A stretch of 5,128 nucleotides of DNA from Paracoccaceae bacterium (lineage in GTDB: Bacteria > Pseudomonadota > Alphaproteobacteria > Rhodobacterales > Rhodobacteraceae): the NCBI GenBank assembly GCA_003545125.1, contig DQCI01000038.1, positions 6,057 through 11,184 on the forward strand, read 5' to 3'. The position numbers and the translations under genes are program-made. Below are positions 1 through 5,128 of this stretch, piece by piece (position 1 is the first letter of the stretch; each line of letters opens with the position of its first letter). The notes under the pieces are model-generated. The model made no database searches and was not told the DNA's origin. It was given only the letters and a program-made list of their open reading frames with translations.

Positions 1-1278
1 ACCTACCTGTTCGAACGCTCCAAGGAAACGCTCGGTCTGCTCTACGCCGACCATTTCCCCTTCCGCCAGAAGGCCACCGCGCGCGGGATCCGGCGCACGC
101 CGCTGCATGACCGGCTCAAGGCCGAAGGCGCGGTGTTCGGCGAGCTTGCTGGCTGGGAGCGGGCCAACTGGTTTGCCGACGAGGCTCAGGCACGTGCCTA
201 CCAGTACAGTTGGAAGCGGCAGAACTGGTTTCACAATTCCGCCCGCGAACACCTGGCGGTGCGCGAAAACGTCGGGCTCTACGATATGTCGTCCTTCGGC
301 AAGATCCGCGTCGAGGGGCCGGAGGCGGAGGCCTTCCTGAACCATGTGGCGGGCGGCGACATGGCGGTGCCGGTGGGCAAGATCGTCTACACCCAGTTCC
401 TCAACACCCGCGGCGGGATCGAGGCGGACGTGACCGTGACCCGCCTTTCCGAGACCGCCTATCTCGTCGTCACCCCGGCCGCGACCCGGCTTGCCGACCA
501 GACCTGGCTCGAGCGCCACAGGCAACACCACGGTGGCGGTCGCACCGTCGTCATCACAGATGTCACCGCCGGCGAAGCGGTGATCGCGGTGATGGGGCCG
601 AACGCCCGCAAGCTCCTGCAGATGGTTTCGCCGAATGACTTCTCGAACGAAGCGAACCCGTTCGGCACCGCCCAGCAGATCGAGATCGGAATGGGCCTCG
701 CCCGGGTCCACCGGGTGACCTACGTCGGCGAACTGGGTTGGGAGGTCTATGTCTCTGCCGACATGGCGGCGCATGTCTTCGAAGTGCTGAACGAAGCCCG
801 AAAGGCGCTGGGCGGTCGGCTTTGCGGCATGCACATGATGGACAGTTGCCGGATCGAGAAAGGGTACCGGCATTTCGGTCACGACATCACCTGCGAGGAT
901 CATGTGCTCGAGGCGGGGCTCGGCTTCGCGGTGAAGACGGCCAAACCCGATTTCATCGGGCGCGACGCGGTGCTGTGCAAAAAGGAAGAGGGGCTCCAAA
1001 AACGCCTCGTCCAGTTCCGCCTCACCGATCCGGAGCCGCTGCTCTATCACGCCGAACCGATCCTGCGTGACGGCGCGGTGGTCGGCTACCTCACCTCCGG
1101 CAGCTACGGTCACGCGCTGGGCGGCGCCATTGGCCTCGGATACGTGCCCTGCCCGGGCGAGAGCCCGGCGGAGCTGCTCGCATCGAGTTTCGAGATCGAG
1201 GTGGCCGGCGCGCGGGTTCCCGCGCAGGCTTCGCTGAAACCGCTGTATGATCCCAAATCCGAACGCGTCAAAGCCTGA
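1..1278 (+). CDS. FAD-dependent dimethylglycine/sarcosine dehydrogenase-like protein, C-terminal part (GcvT domain)
   Basis: The frame is open from base 1 to TGA at 1276-1278, giving 425 residues of a protein whose start lies outside the window. Family members are around 800 residues, so the N-terminal FAD-binding oxidoreductase half is missing here only because of the window edge. Residues 1-60 are the linker between the two halves, with WERANWF at 52-58. A GcvT-type aminomethyl/folate domain follows: DMSSFGK at 95-101, FLNTRGGIEADVTVT at about 133-147, YVGELGWEVYV at 241-251, and RIEKGYRHFGHDI at 284-296. The C-terminal barrel starts near FIGRDA (318-323). In this family the FAD half oxidises an N-methyl amine and the GcvT half passes the one-carbon unit to tetrahydrofolate. 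The Asp of GGIEAD corresponds to the folate-contacting Asp of the family. The reading frame is intact, unlike the operon downstream. The exact substrate (dimethylglycine, sarcosine or another methylamine) cannot be fixed from this fragment. An internal GTG at 133 is not a real start, because homologous sequence continues upstream of it. Confidence 0.9.
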   Translation, partial: TYLFERSKETLGLLYADHFPFRQKATARGIRRTPLHDRLKAEGAVFGELAGWERANWFADEAQARAYQYSWKRQNWFHNSAREHLAVRENVGLYDMSSFGKIRVEGPEAEAFLNHVAGGDMAVPVGKIVYTQFLNTRGGIEADVTVTRLSETAYLVVTPAATRLADQTWLERHRQHHGGGRTVVITDVTAGEAVIAVMGPNARKLLQMVSPNDFSNEANPFGTAQQIEIGMGLARVHRVTYVGELGWEVYVSADMAAHVFEVLNEARKALGGRLCGMHMMDSCRIEKGYRHFGHDITCEDHVLEAGLGFAVKTAKPDFIGRDAVLCKKEEGLQKRLVQFRLTDPEPLLYHAEPILRDGAVVGYLTSGSYGHALGGAIGLGYVPCPGESPAELLASSFEIEVAGARVPAQASLKPLYDPKSERVKA

Positions 1279-1327
1279 CCCGGCGACGGGCGCCGTAAAG
1301 GCCCGCCTTCCGCGCACCGGGGCCGTA

Positions 1328-1343
1328 CCGCCGGACCCGGCGG
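1328..1343 (+). terminator. GC-rich hairpin downstream of the dehydrogenase gene
   Basis: CCGCCG (1328-1333) and CGGCGG (1338-1343) are perfect inverted arms around a GACC loop, 50 bases after the dehydrogenase stop. No T-run follows, so this is not a classical intrinsic terminator. The whole block 1279-1410 is very GC-rich with several small self-complementary stretches. It may help end or protect the upstream transcript, but chance is plausible in DNA of this composition. Confidence 0.3.
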
Positions 1344-1422
1344 AGGCGCGCGTCCGGACCGCCCCCGCCCGACTGCCGGGCGCCGCCGCGTCATCGTCCT
1401 CCCGGGGGGCAAACGCAGCGCA

Positions 1423-1441
1423 TTGATGTAGGTTGCGTCAA
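1423..1441. repeat. Imperfect inverted repeat TTGATG-N7-CGTCAA upstream of the LacI-type gene
   Basis: TTGATG (1423-1428) and CGTCAA (1436-1441) are inverted with one mismatch around seven bases. The site lies just upstream of an A-run and the CG-centred operator candidate at 1450-1463, where composition changes abruptly from GC-rich to AT-rich. It could be a second regulator site or part of the lacI-type gene's promoter. Its odd spacing is unlike the CG-centred LacI-family operator. Confidence 0.3.
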
Positions 1442-1449
1442 CAAAAAAA

Positions 1450-1463
1450 TTTACGCGCGCATA
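1450..1463. promoter_or_regulatory. Candidate LacI-family operator upstream of the repressor gene
   Basis: TTTACGCGCGCATA pairs at five of seven positions about a central CG dinucleotide, the usual geometry of LacI-family operators. It starts 97 bases upstream of the repressor ATG and directly follows an A/T tract (1443-1452), as expected near a promoter. The same TTTACGCGCG string occurs, on the opposite strand, at 2616-2625 upstream of the binding-protein gene. Sharing between the two promoter regions flanking the repressor gene is the main support. Autoregulation by the adjacent repressor is inferred. Confidence 0.55.
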
Positions 1464-1546
1464 CTTTGTCTTTGAGCCGTGGTGAGTCCAGGGTTCACTG
1501 ACCGAACGCGGTAGTGTTGACGAATTCCGAGGCTTGGGGATCAAAA

Positions 1547-2578
1547 ATGGCAACGCCGAAGATCCGAACGATGGAAGAATTCGCGGCCGTTAGCGGCATC
1601 TCGCGGCCCACGGTCTCGAAGTATTTCCACGACCCGAGTTCGGTGCGGGCCTCGACGCGCGACCGGATCGAAGCGGCGCTCGAGAAATACGACTACAGCC
1701 CCAATATCTACGCGATGAACCAGAACCGGCGGCTGACCAGGAACATCGGCATCGTCGTACCGTTTCTCGCCGACCCGGTCTTCGCCGAGATTGCGAGGAA
1801 CTTGGAGACCAACTGCCTCGCCGCGGGGTTCTCGCCGATCCTCTACAGCTCCCACGGCGCGGCCGAGCTTGAGAACGACATTCTCGACAGCTTGCGGTCG
1901 CAGCGGCCCGCGGGCGTCTTCCTGGCGCCCCTCGGGTGCAAATCGGATCGCGCCCAAGTCGAAAAGTTCTGCGACCAGGTGCCGACGGTCCTGTTCGACA
2001 GCGAGCTTGAAGGTATCGGCGAAGCCTTTGTAGGGTCTAACAATTTTCAAAGCATCGGGTTGATTGTCGAGTATCTCTGCCGCACTGGTGAGCCGCCCGC
2101 GCTGTTCGAGAAGCGCAACCCCGCCAACCCCAACTCCCGCAAACGCCGCCTGGCCTACACCGCGGCCATGGAGGCGCTCGGCCATGAACCCCAGGTGATC
2201 CAGGCGGACGGGGACGGCTGGGATTTCGAGGGGGCCGGTTACAGCGAAGGCATGCGGGTAATCACCGAACGTGCGCTTCAGACCGATACGGTTCTGTGCT
2301 CGAACGACCGCCTGGCCATCGGCTTCCTGGCTGCCGCGCATGAGAAAGGCCTGCGGGTCGGGCGCGGCTACGGGTACGCGCTGCGTGTCGCGGGTCACGA
2401 CGACCATCCGTTCTCGCGCTACACCTCGCCGTCGCTTACCACGGTGGCGCAGGACTACGCTTCGATCGCGGAGAAGAGCGTCGAGACCCTGTTTCGCCGG
2501 CTCGAATCGGGCAGCCGGTCCGAAGATCGCGAAGTTACCCTCTACGATGGAAAGCTTGTCATGCGCCGGTCGGCTTGA
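1547..2578 (+). CDS. LacI-family transcriptional repressor, probably of the adjacent polyol transport operon
   Basis: This is a 343-residue DNA-binding repressor, typical for the family. The ATG at 1547 is chosen because GGGGA (1536-1540) lies six bases upstream and the helix-turn-helix begins at residue 7; an in-frame GTG at 1514 would add an uncharacteristic leader. Residues 8-27 form the helix-turn-helix, with recognition segment SRPTVSKY at 19-26. RASTRDRIEAAL (34-45) and YSPN (50-53) form the following helix and the hinge entry, and RRLTRNIGIVVP (61-72) leads into the periplasmic-binding-protein-like sensor domain. The sensor ends with the family signature GHDDHPFSRYTSPSLTTV (283-300), where most members have G-[YF]-D-D. 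The frame is fully intact. The next gene downstream encodes a sugar-alcohol binding protein, and matching operator candidates lie upstream of both genes, so a sugar, polyol or derived metabolite is the likely effector. The effector cannot be read from the sequence. Confidence 0.92.
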   Translation: MATPKIRTMEEFAAVSGISRPTVSKYFHDPSSVRASTRDRIEAALEKYDYSPNIYAMNQNRRLTRNIGIVVPFLADPVFAEIARNLETNCLAAGFSPILYSSHGAAELENDILDSLRSQRPAGVFLAPLGCKSDRAQVEKFCDQVPTVLFDSELEGIGEAFVGSNNFQSIGLIVEYLCRTGEPPALFEKRNPANPNSRKRRLAYTAAMEALGHEPQVIQADGDGWDFEGAGYSEGMRVITERALQTDTVLCSNDRLAIGFLAAAHEKGLRVGRGYGYALRVAGHDDHPFSRYTSPSLTTVAQDYASIAEKSVETLFRRLESGSRSEDREVTLYDGKLVMRRSA

Positions 2579-2611
2579 GGGTTGAAATCATTCGAATATC
2601 TCAGAAAAGAC

Positions 2612-2625
2612 TTTCCGCGCGTAAA
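2612..2625. promoter_or_regulatory. Candidate LacI-family operator upstream of the transporter operon
   Basis: TTTCCGCGCGTAAA pairs at six of seven positions about a central CG dinucleotide. It lies 72 bases before the binding-protein ATG and 34 bases after the repressor stop. On the opposite strand it contains TTTACGCGCG, identical to the site at 1450-1459. A further half-match, TTGACGCGCG, lies at 2631-2640. This is the strongest candidate for the binding site of the adjacent repressor; the function is inferred from symmetry, position and recurrence. Confidence 0.6.
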
Positions 2626-2641
2626 AGAAATTGACGCGCGG
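2615..2641. repeat. Perfect 8-bp inverted repeat with 11-base spacer (CCGCGCGT / ACGCGCGG)
   Basis: CCGCGCGT at 2615-2622 is exactly inverted as ACGCGCGG at 2634-2641. It can be read as two copies of the operator core in opposite orientation or as an RNA hairpin ending the repressor transcript. No T-run follows the right arm, which disfavours an intrinsic terminator. The overlap with the CG-centred palindrome at 2612-2625 favours a DNA-binding role. Confidence 0.5.
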
Positions 2642-2659
2642 GCGATCGGATCGTTGATG
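2631..2659 (+). promoter_or_regulatory. Possible promoter of the transporter operon
   Basis: TTGACG at 2631-2636 is a good -35 match and overlaps the right arm of the inverted repeat, so bound repressor would block it. The sequence 17 bases further (2654-2659, TTGATG) is a poor -10 match. Only the -35 element is supported; the remainder is a guess from spacing. Confidence 0.25.
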
Positions 2660-2696
2660 TTTCCGTGGCGTATCTGCCAACCAAGGGAGGACTCAG

Positions 2697-3976
2697 ATGA
2701 TAGCGAAAAAGACGCTGCTCGCAGCGTCGGCCATGGCTCTTGTCACCTCGACGGGCGCCTTCGCCGATACCATCACCATCGCCACCGTGAACAACGGCGA
2801 CATGATCCGGATGCAGGGCTGCACCGACGACTTCACCGCCAAGACCGGCCACGAAGTCGAGTGGGTGACCCTCGAAGAGAATGTCCTGCGTTAGCGCGTG
2901 ACCACCGACATCTCGACCAAGGGCGGTCAGTTCGACATCATGACCATCGGCATGTACGAAACCCCGATCTGGGGCGCCAACGGCTGGCTCGTTTCGCACG
3001 ACGATCTGTCGGAAGAGTACGACGCTGCCGACATCCTGCCGACATCCTGCCGGCGATGTCCGGTGGCCTGTCGCACGACGGCACCCTCTACGCCGTGCCG
3101 TTCTACGGCGGGTCGTCGATGATCATGTACCGCACCGACCTCATGGAAGCCGCCGGCCTCGAAATGCCCGAGGCCCCGACATGGGACTTCGTTCGTGAAG
3201 CCGCGGCCGCGATGACCGACCGCGACGCCGAGATCAACGGCATCTGCCTGCGCGGCAAGGCCGGTTGCGGTGAAGGCGGCGCCTTCATCACCGCGATGTC
3301 GAATTCCTTCGGCGCGCGCTGGTTCGACCTGGACTGGAAACCGCAGTTCGACACCGAAACCTGGGCCAACACGCTCAACTTCTACAAGGGCATGATGGAC
3401 GAGAGCGGCCCGGCCGGTTTCTCGATCAACGGCTTCAACGAGAACCTGCCGTTGTTCCAGCAGGGCAAGTGCGGCAGGTGGATCGACGCCACTGTGGCGG
3501 CGTCCTTCGTGACCAACCCCGACGAATCGTCGGTGGCTGACAGCGTCGGTTTCGCGCTGGCGCCCGATACCGGCCTCGGCAAGCGTTCCAACTGGCTCTG
3601 GGCCTGGGCGCTCGGCATCCCGGCGGGTACCCAGAAAGAAGAGGCCGCCAAGGCCTTCATCGAATGGGCGACCTCGAAGGACTACATCGAGATGGTTGCG
3701 GCCAACGAAGGCGGGGCCAACGTGCCCCCGGGTGCGCGGACCTCGCTCTACGAGAACCCCGGCTACCAGGCGGTCCCGTTCGCGCAAATGACGCTGGACT
3801 CGATCCTGTCGGCTGATCCGGCCAACCCGACCGTCGAGCCGAGCCCCTACGTGGGCATCCAGTTCGCCGCGATCCCGGAATTCGCCGGTTTGGCCACCGA
3901 GGTGAGCCAGGAGTTCTCGGCTGCCTATGCCGGCCAGCAGACCGTCGAAGAAGCGCTTGAAAAGGCGCAGGCGTAG
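2697..3976 (+). pseudogene. smoE: Broken periplasmic polyol (sorbitol/mannitol-type) ABC transporter binding protein
   Basis: The ATG at 2697 follows a strong ribosome site (AAGGGAGGA, 2683-2691). Residues 1-23 are a signal peptide with KK near the start, a hydrophobic core and an AFA|D cleavage site, so the protein would be periplasmic. The frame breaks twice. Codon 66 is TAG (2892-2894) where family members, as recalled, read NVLRQRVTTDI, so a single CAG-to-TAG change explains it. An 11-bp tandem duplication around 3025-3052 then shifts the frame by two. With both repaired, a single frame runs to TAG at 3974-3976 and gives 422 residues, a normal length. The conserved blocks are TIATVNNGDMIRMQG, GGQFDIMTIGMYE, GTLYAVPFYGGSSMIMYR, AMSNSFGARWFD, FNENLPLFQQGKCG and WIDATVAASFVTNP. 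They closely resemble the Rhodobacter SmoE/MtlE type as I remember it. Conserved-looking positions may also be altered: Cys at codon 42, Cys for Trp at 3266-3268, and Arg for Met at 3476-3478. Translation as it stands gives only a 65-residue peptide, so the transporter should be non-functional. The exact sugar alcohol is uncertain. Confidence 0.9.
3025..3052 (+). repeat. 11-bp tandem duplication (GCCGACATCCT twice) causing a frameshift
   Basis: GCCGACATCCT occurs at 3027-3037 and again at 3038-3048, and the 11-base period holds from 3025 to 3052. Removing one copy joins DAADIL directly to PAMSGGLSHDGTLY in one frame. The repeat therefore arose inside a previously intact gene, probably by replication slippage. 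Eleven is not a multiple of three, so translation leaves the frame here. Confidence 0.92.
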
Positions 3977-4022
3977 CCACCGACACGATGGAAGCGGCGG
4001 GCTGCTAAGCTCTCCTCCCAGA

Positions 4023-4050
4023 CCAGGGGGCGGCGCAAGCTGCCCTCTGG
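4023..4050 (+). terminator. Strong stem-loop with GCAA tetraloop between binding-protein and permease genes
   Basis: The left arm CCAGGGGGCGGC (4023-4034) pairs along all 12 positions with GCTGCCCTCTGG (4039-4050), using two G-U pairs, around the GNRA loop GCAA (4035-4038). The two G-U pairs make it an RNA rather than a DNA palindrome. A pyrimidine-rich stretch with TTTT follows (4052-4061). It begins 47 bases after the binding-protein stop. In binding-protein ABC operons such a stem often attenuates transcription or protects the upstream mRNA, so that binding protein exceeds permease. Full or partial termination versus stabilisation cannot be decided from sequence. Confidence 0.7.
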
Positions 4051-4090
4051 ATCTCTTTTCTGTGTCCGTGCCAGTGTTTCTGTACGACGC

Positions 4091-4105
4091 GCCCGGGCCC
4101 CGGGC
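4091..4105. repeat. GC palindrome GCCCGGG-C-CCCGGGC upstream of the permease
   Basis: Seven-base arms (4091-4097 and 4099-4105) are perfectly inverted around one C. The element ends eight bases before the permease ribosome site (GAGGAGG, 4114-4120). It could form a hairpin near that site and influence translation, but in DNA this GC-rich it could be a chance palindrome. Confidence 0.35.
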
Positions 4106-4128
4106 GGTCAACCGAGGAGGCATGCCAA

Positions 4129-4776
4129 ATGGCTACCCGGCATTCCCGCTCCGCCGCCCGGCTGATGATGGCGCCCGCCGTCACGCTGCTGCTCGGCTGG
4201 ATGCTCATCCCGCTCTCGATGACGCTGTTCTTTTCCTTCCGGAAATACCTGCCGATGCGTCCGGACATCGCCCAGGAATGGGTGGACTTCGACAACTACG
4301 TGAGGTTCGTCACCTCCTCCGCCTTCTGGCCAAGCGTCCAGGCGACGCTGATCATTGTCGGCGGCGTCCTGCTCATCACCGTGGTTCTCGGCATCGCTCT
4401 TGCCCTGCTCCTGAACCAGGAGATGTGGGGGCAGGGGGTCGTGCGGATCCTTGTGATCGCGCCCTTCTTCGTCATGCCCACCGTGACCGCGCTGTTGTGG
4501 AAGAACATGTTCATGGACCCGACAAACGGGTTCTTCGCGCATATTCTCAAAGCGGTCGGGTTGACACCCGTTGAATTCCTGAGCCAACACACGCTGTTGT
4601 CTCTGATCGTGATCGTTGCCTGGCAATGGCTGCCGTTCGCGACGCTGATCCTGCTCACCGCGATGCAGTCGCTCGACCAGGAACAGCTTGAGGCGGCCGA
4701 GATGGACGGCGCCAGCTGGCTGAACCGGTTCTGGTTCATCATGCTGCCGCATCTTTCCCGGTCCTTTCCCGAGTGA
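4129..4776 (+). pseudogene. smoF: Truncated inner-membrane permease 1 of the polyol ABC transporter
   Basis: The ATG at 4129 sits eight bases after GAGGAGG (4114-4120). The 215-residue product is a binding-protein-dependent transport permease. Hydrophobic segments lie at about residues 14-36, 70-95, 104-123 and 156-178. The cytoplasmic EAA loop that docks on the ATPase is intact: EAAEMDG at 188-194, ending in MLPHL at 205-209. Strings such as GQGVVRILVIAPFFVMPTV closely match Rhodobacter SmoF as recalled. Family members are near 290 residues. Here the homologous sequence ends at Arg211 (4761); the last four residues (SFPE) and the stop come from inserted IS sequence read in another frame. About 80 C-terminal residues, including the last membrane helices, are lost, so an active channel is unlikely. 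The start and ribosome site remain good, so a truncated protein could still be made. Confidence 0.88.
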
Positions 4777-4907
4777 CGACGCTGCCACCAAGCAGCGATA
4801 TCTGGTTCTCAATCGCGCGGCGCAAGACTGGAAACGCCCCCCGCGAAGGGACCGAGGCCAAGACCCAGTTCGCCGTCATGTTCGGCGAGAGGTTCGTCAG
4901 CCAATGA
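4763..4907 (+). pseudogene. IS256-type transposase, C-terminal fragment with internal frameshift
   Basis: About 48 codons of a transposase that is normally around 400 residues. The first part (4763 to about 4838) is in one frame, ending WKRPP; the second part, from about 4839, is in another and ends FGERFVSQ before TGA. Two missing bases in the C/G-rich stretch near 4840 would account for the change. The DDE catalytic region is absent. The fragment has no start of its own; its upstream junction lies inside the first permease gene. Confidence 0.72.
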
Positions 4908-4923
4908 CGAGAACAGACCTCGC

Positions 4924-4943
4924 ACACAAGACTCCTGACAGTC
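4924..4943. repeat. Putative right terminal inverted repeat of the IS remnant
   Basis: Homology to the second permease begins exactly at CTG (4944), and the preceding bases end GACTCCTGACAGTC, 17 bases past the transposase stop. That position is where an IS256-family end is expected. With the left partner deleted, the inverted-repeat nature cannot be shown within the window, and the exact boundary is uncertain by one or two bases. Confidence 0.5.
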
Positions 4944-5128
4944 CTGCTCGATACGCGCGTTGGTCTGGTTTTCGTGCTGACGATGATGAACCTGCCGATC
5001 ATCGTCTGGATGCTCTACACCTACTTCAAGGAGATCCCCGGCGAGATCCTGGAGGCGGCCCGGATGGACGGGGCGTCCTTGCGCGAGGAAATACTCTACG
5101 TTCTGACGCCGATGGCGATCCCGGGCAT
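4944..5128 (+). pseudogene. smoG: Permease 2 of the polyol ABC transporter, lacking its 5' half and cut by the window end
   Basis: An open frame from CTG at 4944 to the window edge gives 61 residues starting LLDTRVGLVFVLTMMNLP. It continues with WMLYTYFKEIPGEILEAA, containing the EAA motif at fragment residues 37-39 and followed by RMDGASLREEI and LTPMAIPG. This is the EAA cytoplasmic loop of a carbohydrate-type permease and closely matches Rhodobacter SmoG as recalled. In that protein this segment starts near the middle, so roughly 130-140 N-terminal residues are missing. There is no start codon or ribosome site; the piece abuts the IS remnant directly. In the same frame a TGA lies at 4905-4907, so it is not fused to upstream coding sequence. 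The remaining C-terminal part may continue beyond the window. Confidence 0.88.

Larger units (their letters stand above)
4762..4943 (+). mobile_element. Remnant of an IS256-family insertion sequence (3' transposase tail plus right end)
   Basis: Between the two permease pieces lies about 180 bp of unrelated DNA. Read from about 4763 it gives FPSDDAATKQRYLVLNRA and then AQDWKRPP; one frame over, it continues REGTEAKTQFAVMFGERF to TGA at 4905-4907. This order (FPs-dAA-K--yL-l----, W---PR-W, then -FA--F--R near the stop) is the C-terminal pattern of IS256-family (mutator-like) transposases as I know it. The frame change near 4840 and Gly where the pattern has Trp show the copy is decayed. After the stop, 4924-4943 (CACAAGACTCCTGACAGTC) is placed and shaped like the IS terminal inverted repeat and abuts permease 2 sequence exactly. 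The left end, the catalytic part and any target duplication are gone, so this element cannot move by itself. Confidence 0.75.

Noticed and set aside
1514..1546. GTG at 1514 as the repressor start
   Set aside because: The ATG at 1547 has GGGGA at the right distance and places the helix-turn-helix at residue 7, as in the family.
1541..2407. 288-codon open frame on the minus strand across the repressor gene
   Set aside because: It overlaps the intact LacI-family gene completely, shows no family motif, and has the composition of an antisense shadow.
3025..3052. Programmed frameshifting at the duplication
   Set aside because: There is no slippery heptamer or downstream pseudoknot. An exact 11-bp duplication explains the shift, and a stop codon already lies upstream.
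2582..3976. A 464-residue frame starting at TTG 2582 and ending with the binding protein
   Set aside because: Its first 150 or so residues are out-of-frame Arg/His-rich translation of the regulatory region and the 5' part of the binding-protein gene. The real start is the ATG at 2697 with a strong ribosome site.
2927..4123. 398-codon open frame on the minus strand across the binding-protein gene
   Set aside because: It is the antisense shadow of a high-GC coding region. The opposite strand carries clear solute-binding-protein sequence, and the minus product is rich in Arg, Gly and His with no recognisable domain.
4122..4574. ATG at 4122 as a start for a gene overlapping permease 1
   Set aside because: It opens a different, Arg/His/Ala-rich frame. 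The permease frame from 4129 has clear membrane segments and the EAA motif.
4739..5002. 87-codon minus-strand frame over the permease junction
   Set aside because: It runs across permease 1, the IS remnant and permease 2 in antisense. The sense strand explains all three parts.
1..5128. tRNA, rRNA, CRISPR array, riboswitch, toxin-antitoxin or phage genes
   Set aside because: No cloverleaf, repeat-spacer pattern, conserved riboswitch core or such protein motifs were seen in reading both strands. Only by-eye inspection was possible.

Overview
This GC-rich window looks like part of an alphaproteobacterial chromosome or plasmid, most likely from the Rhodobacteraceae. The reasons are base composition, codon use, and polyol-transporter proteins that resemble, from memory, the Rhodobacter sphaeroides Smo (sorbitol/mannitol) ABC transporter. 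No database search was run.

Layout, all on the + strand. (1) Bases 1-1278 are the 3' part of an intact gene for a large FAD-dependent dimethylglycine/sarcosine dehydrogenase-like enzyme with a folate-binding GcvT-type C-terminus. (2) A 268-bp GC-rich gap ends in an AT-rich regulatory patch. (3) Bases 1547-2578 encode an intact LacI-family repressor. (4) A 118-bp regulatory gap follows. (5) From 2697 to the end lies a polyol ABC-transporter operon in advanced decay.

The decay is readable base by base. The periplasmic binding-protein gene (2697-3976) has a CAG-to-TAG amber codon at 2892-2894 and an 11-bp tandem duplication at about 3025-3052 that shifts the frame. Undoing both restores a full protein of 422 residues. 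The first permease (4129-4776) runs normally through its EAA loop and then stops at about 4761, losing its last membrane helices. The next ~180 bp are the 3' tail of an IS256-type transposase, itself frameshifted, followed by what looks like an IS terminus. Immediately after it, at 4944, the second permease resumes in the middle of the gene. The simplest history is an IS insertion in permease 2, then a deletion running from inside the IS leftward into permease 1.

The control layer remains recognisable. A CG-centred, LacI-type palindrome of the form TTTNCGCGCG occurs upstream of both the repressor gene (1450-1463) and the binding-protein gene (2612-2625), with a third half-match at 2631-2640. 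This suggests the repressor controls itself and the transporter. A 12-bp stem with a GCAA tetraloop (4023-4050) sits between the binding-protein and permease genes, where such operons commonly attenuate or stabilise mRNA. The repressor thus appears to outlive the transporter it controlled. No new enzymatic system was found; the main interest is the regulator-operator pair and the stepwise erosion of the operon.
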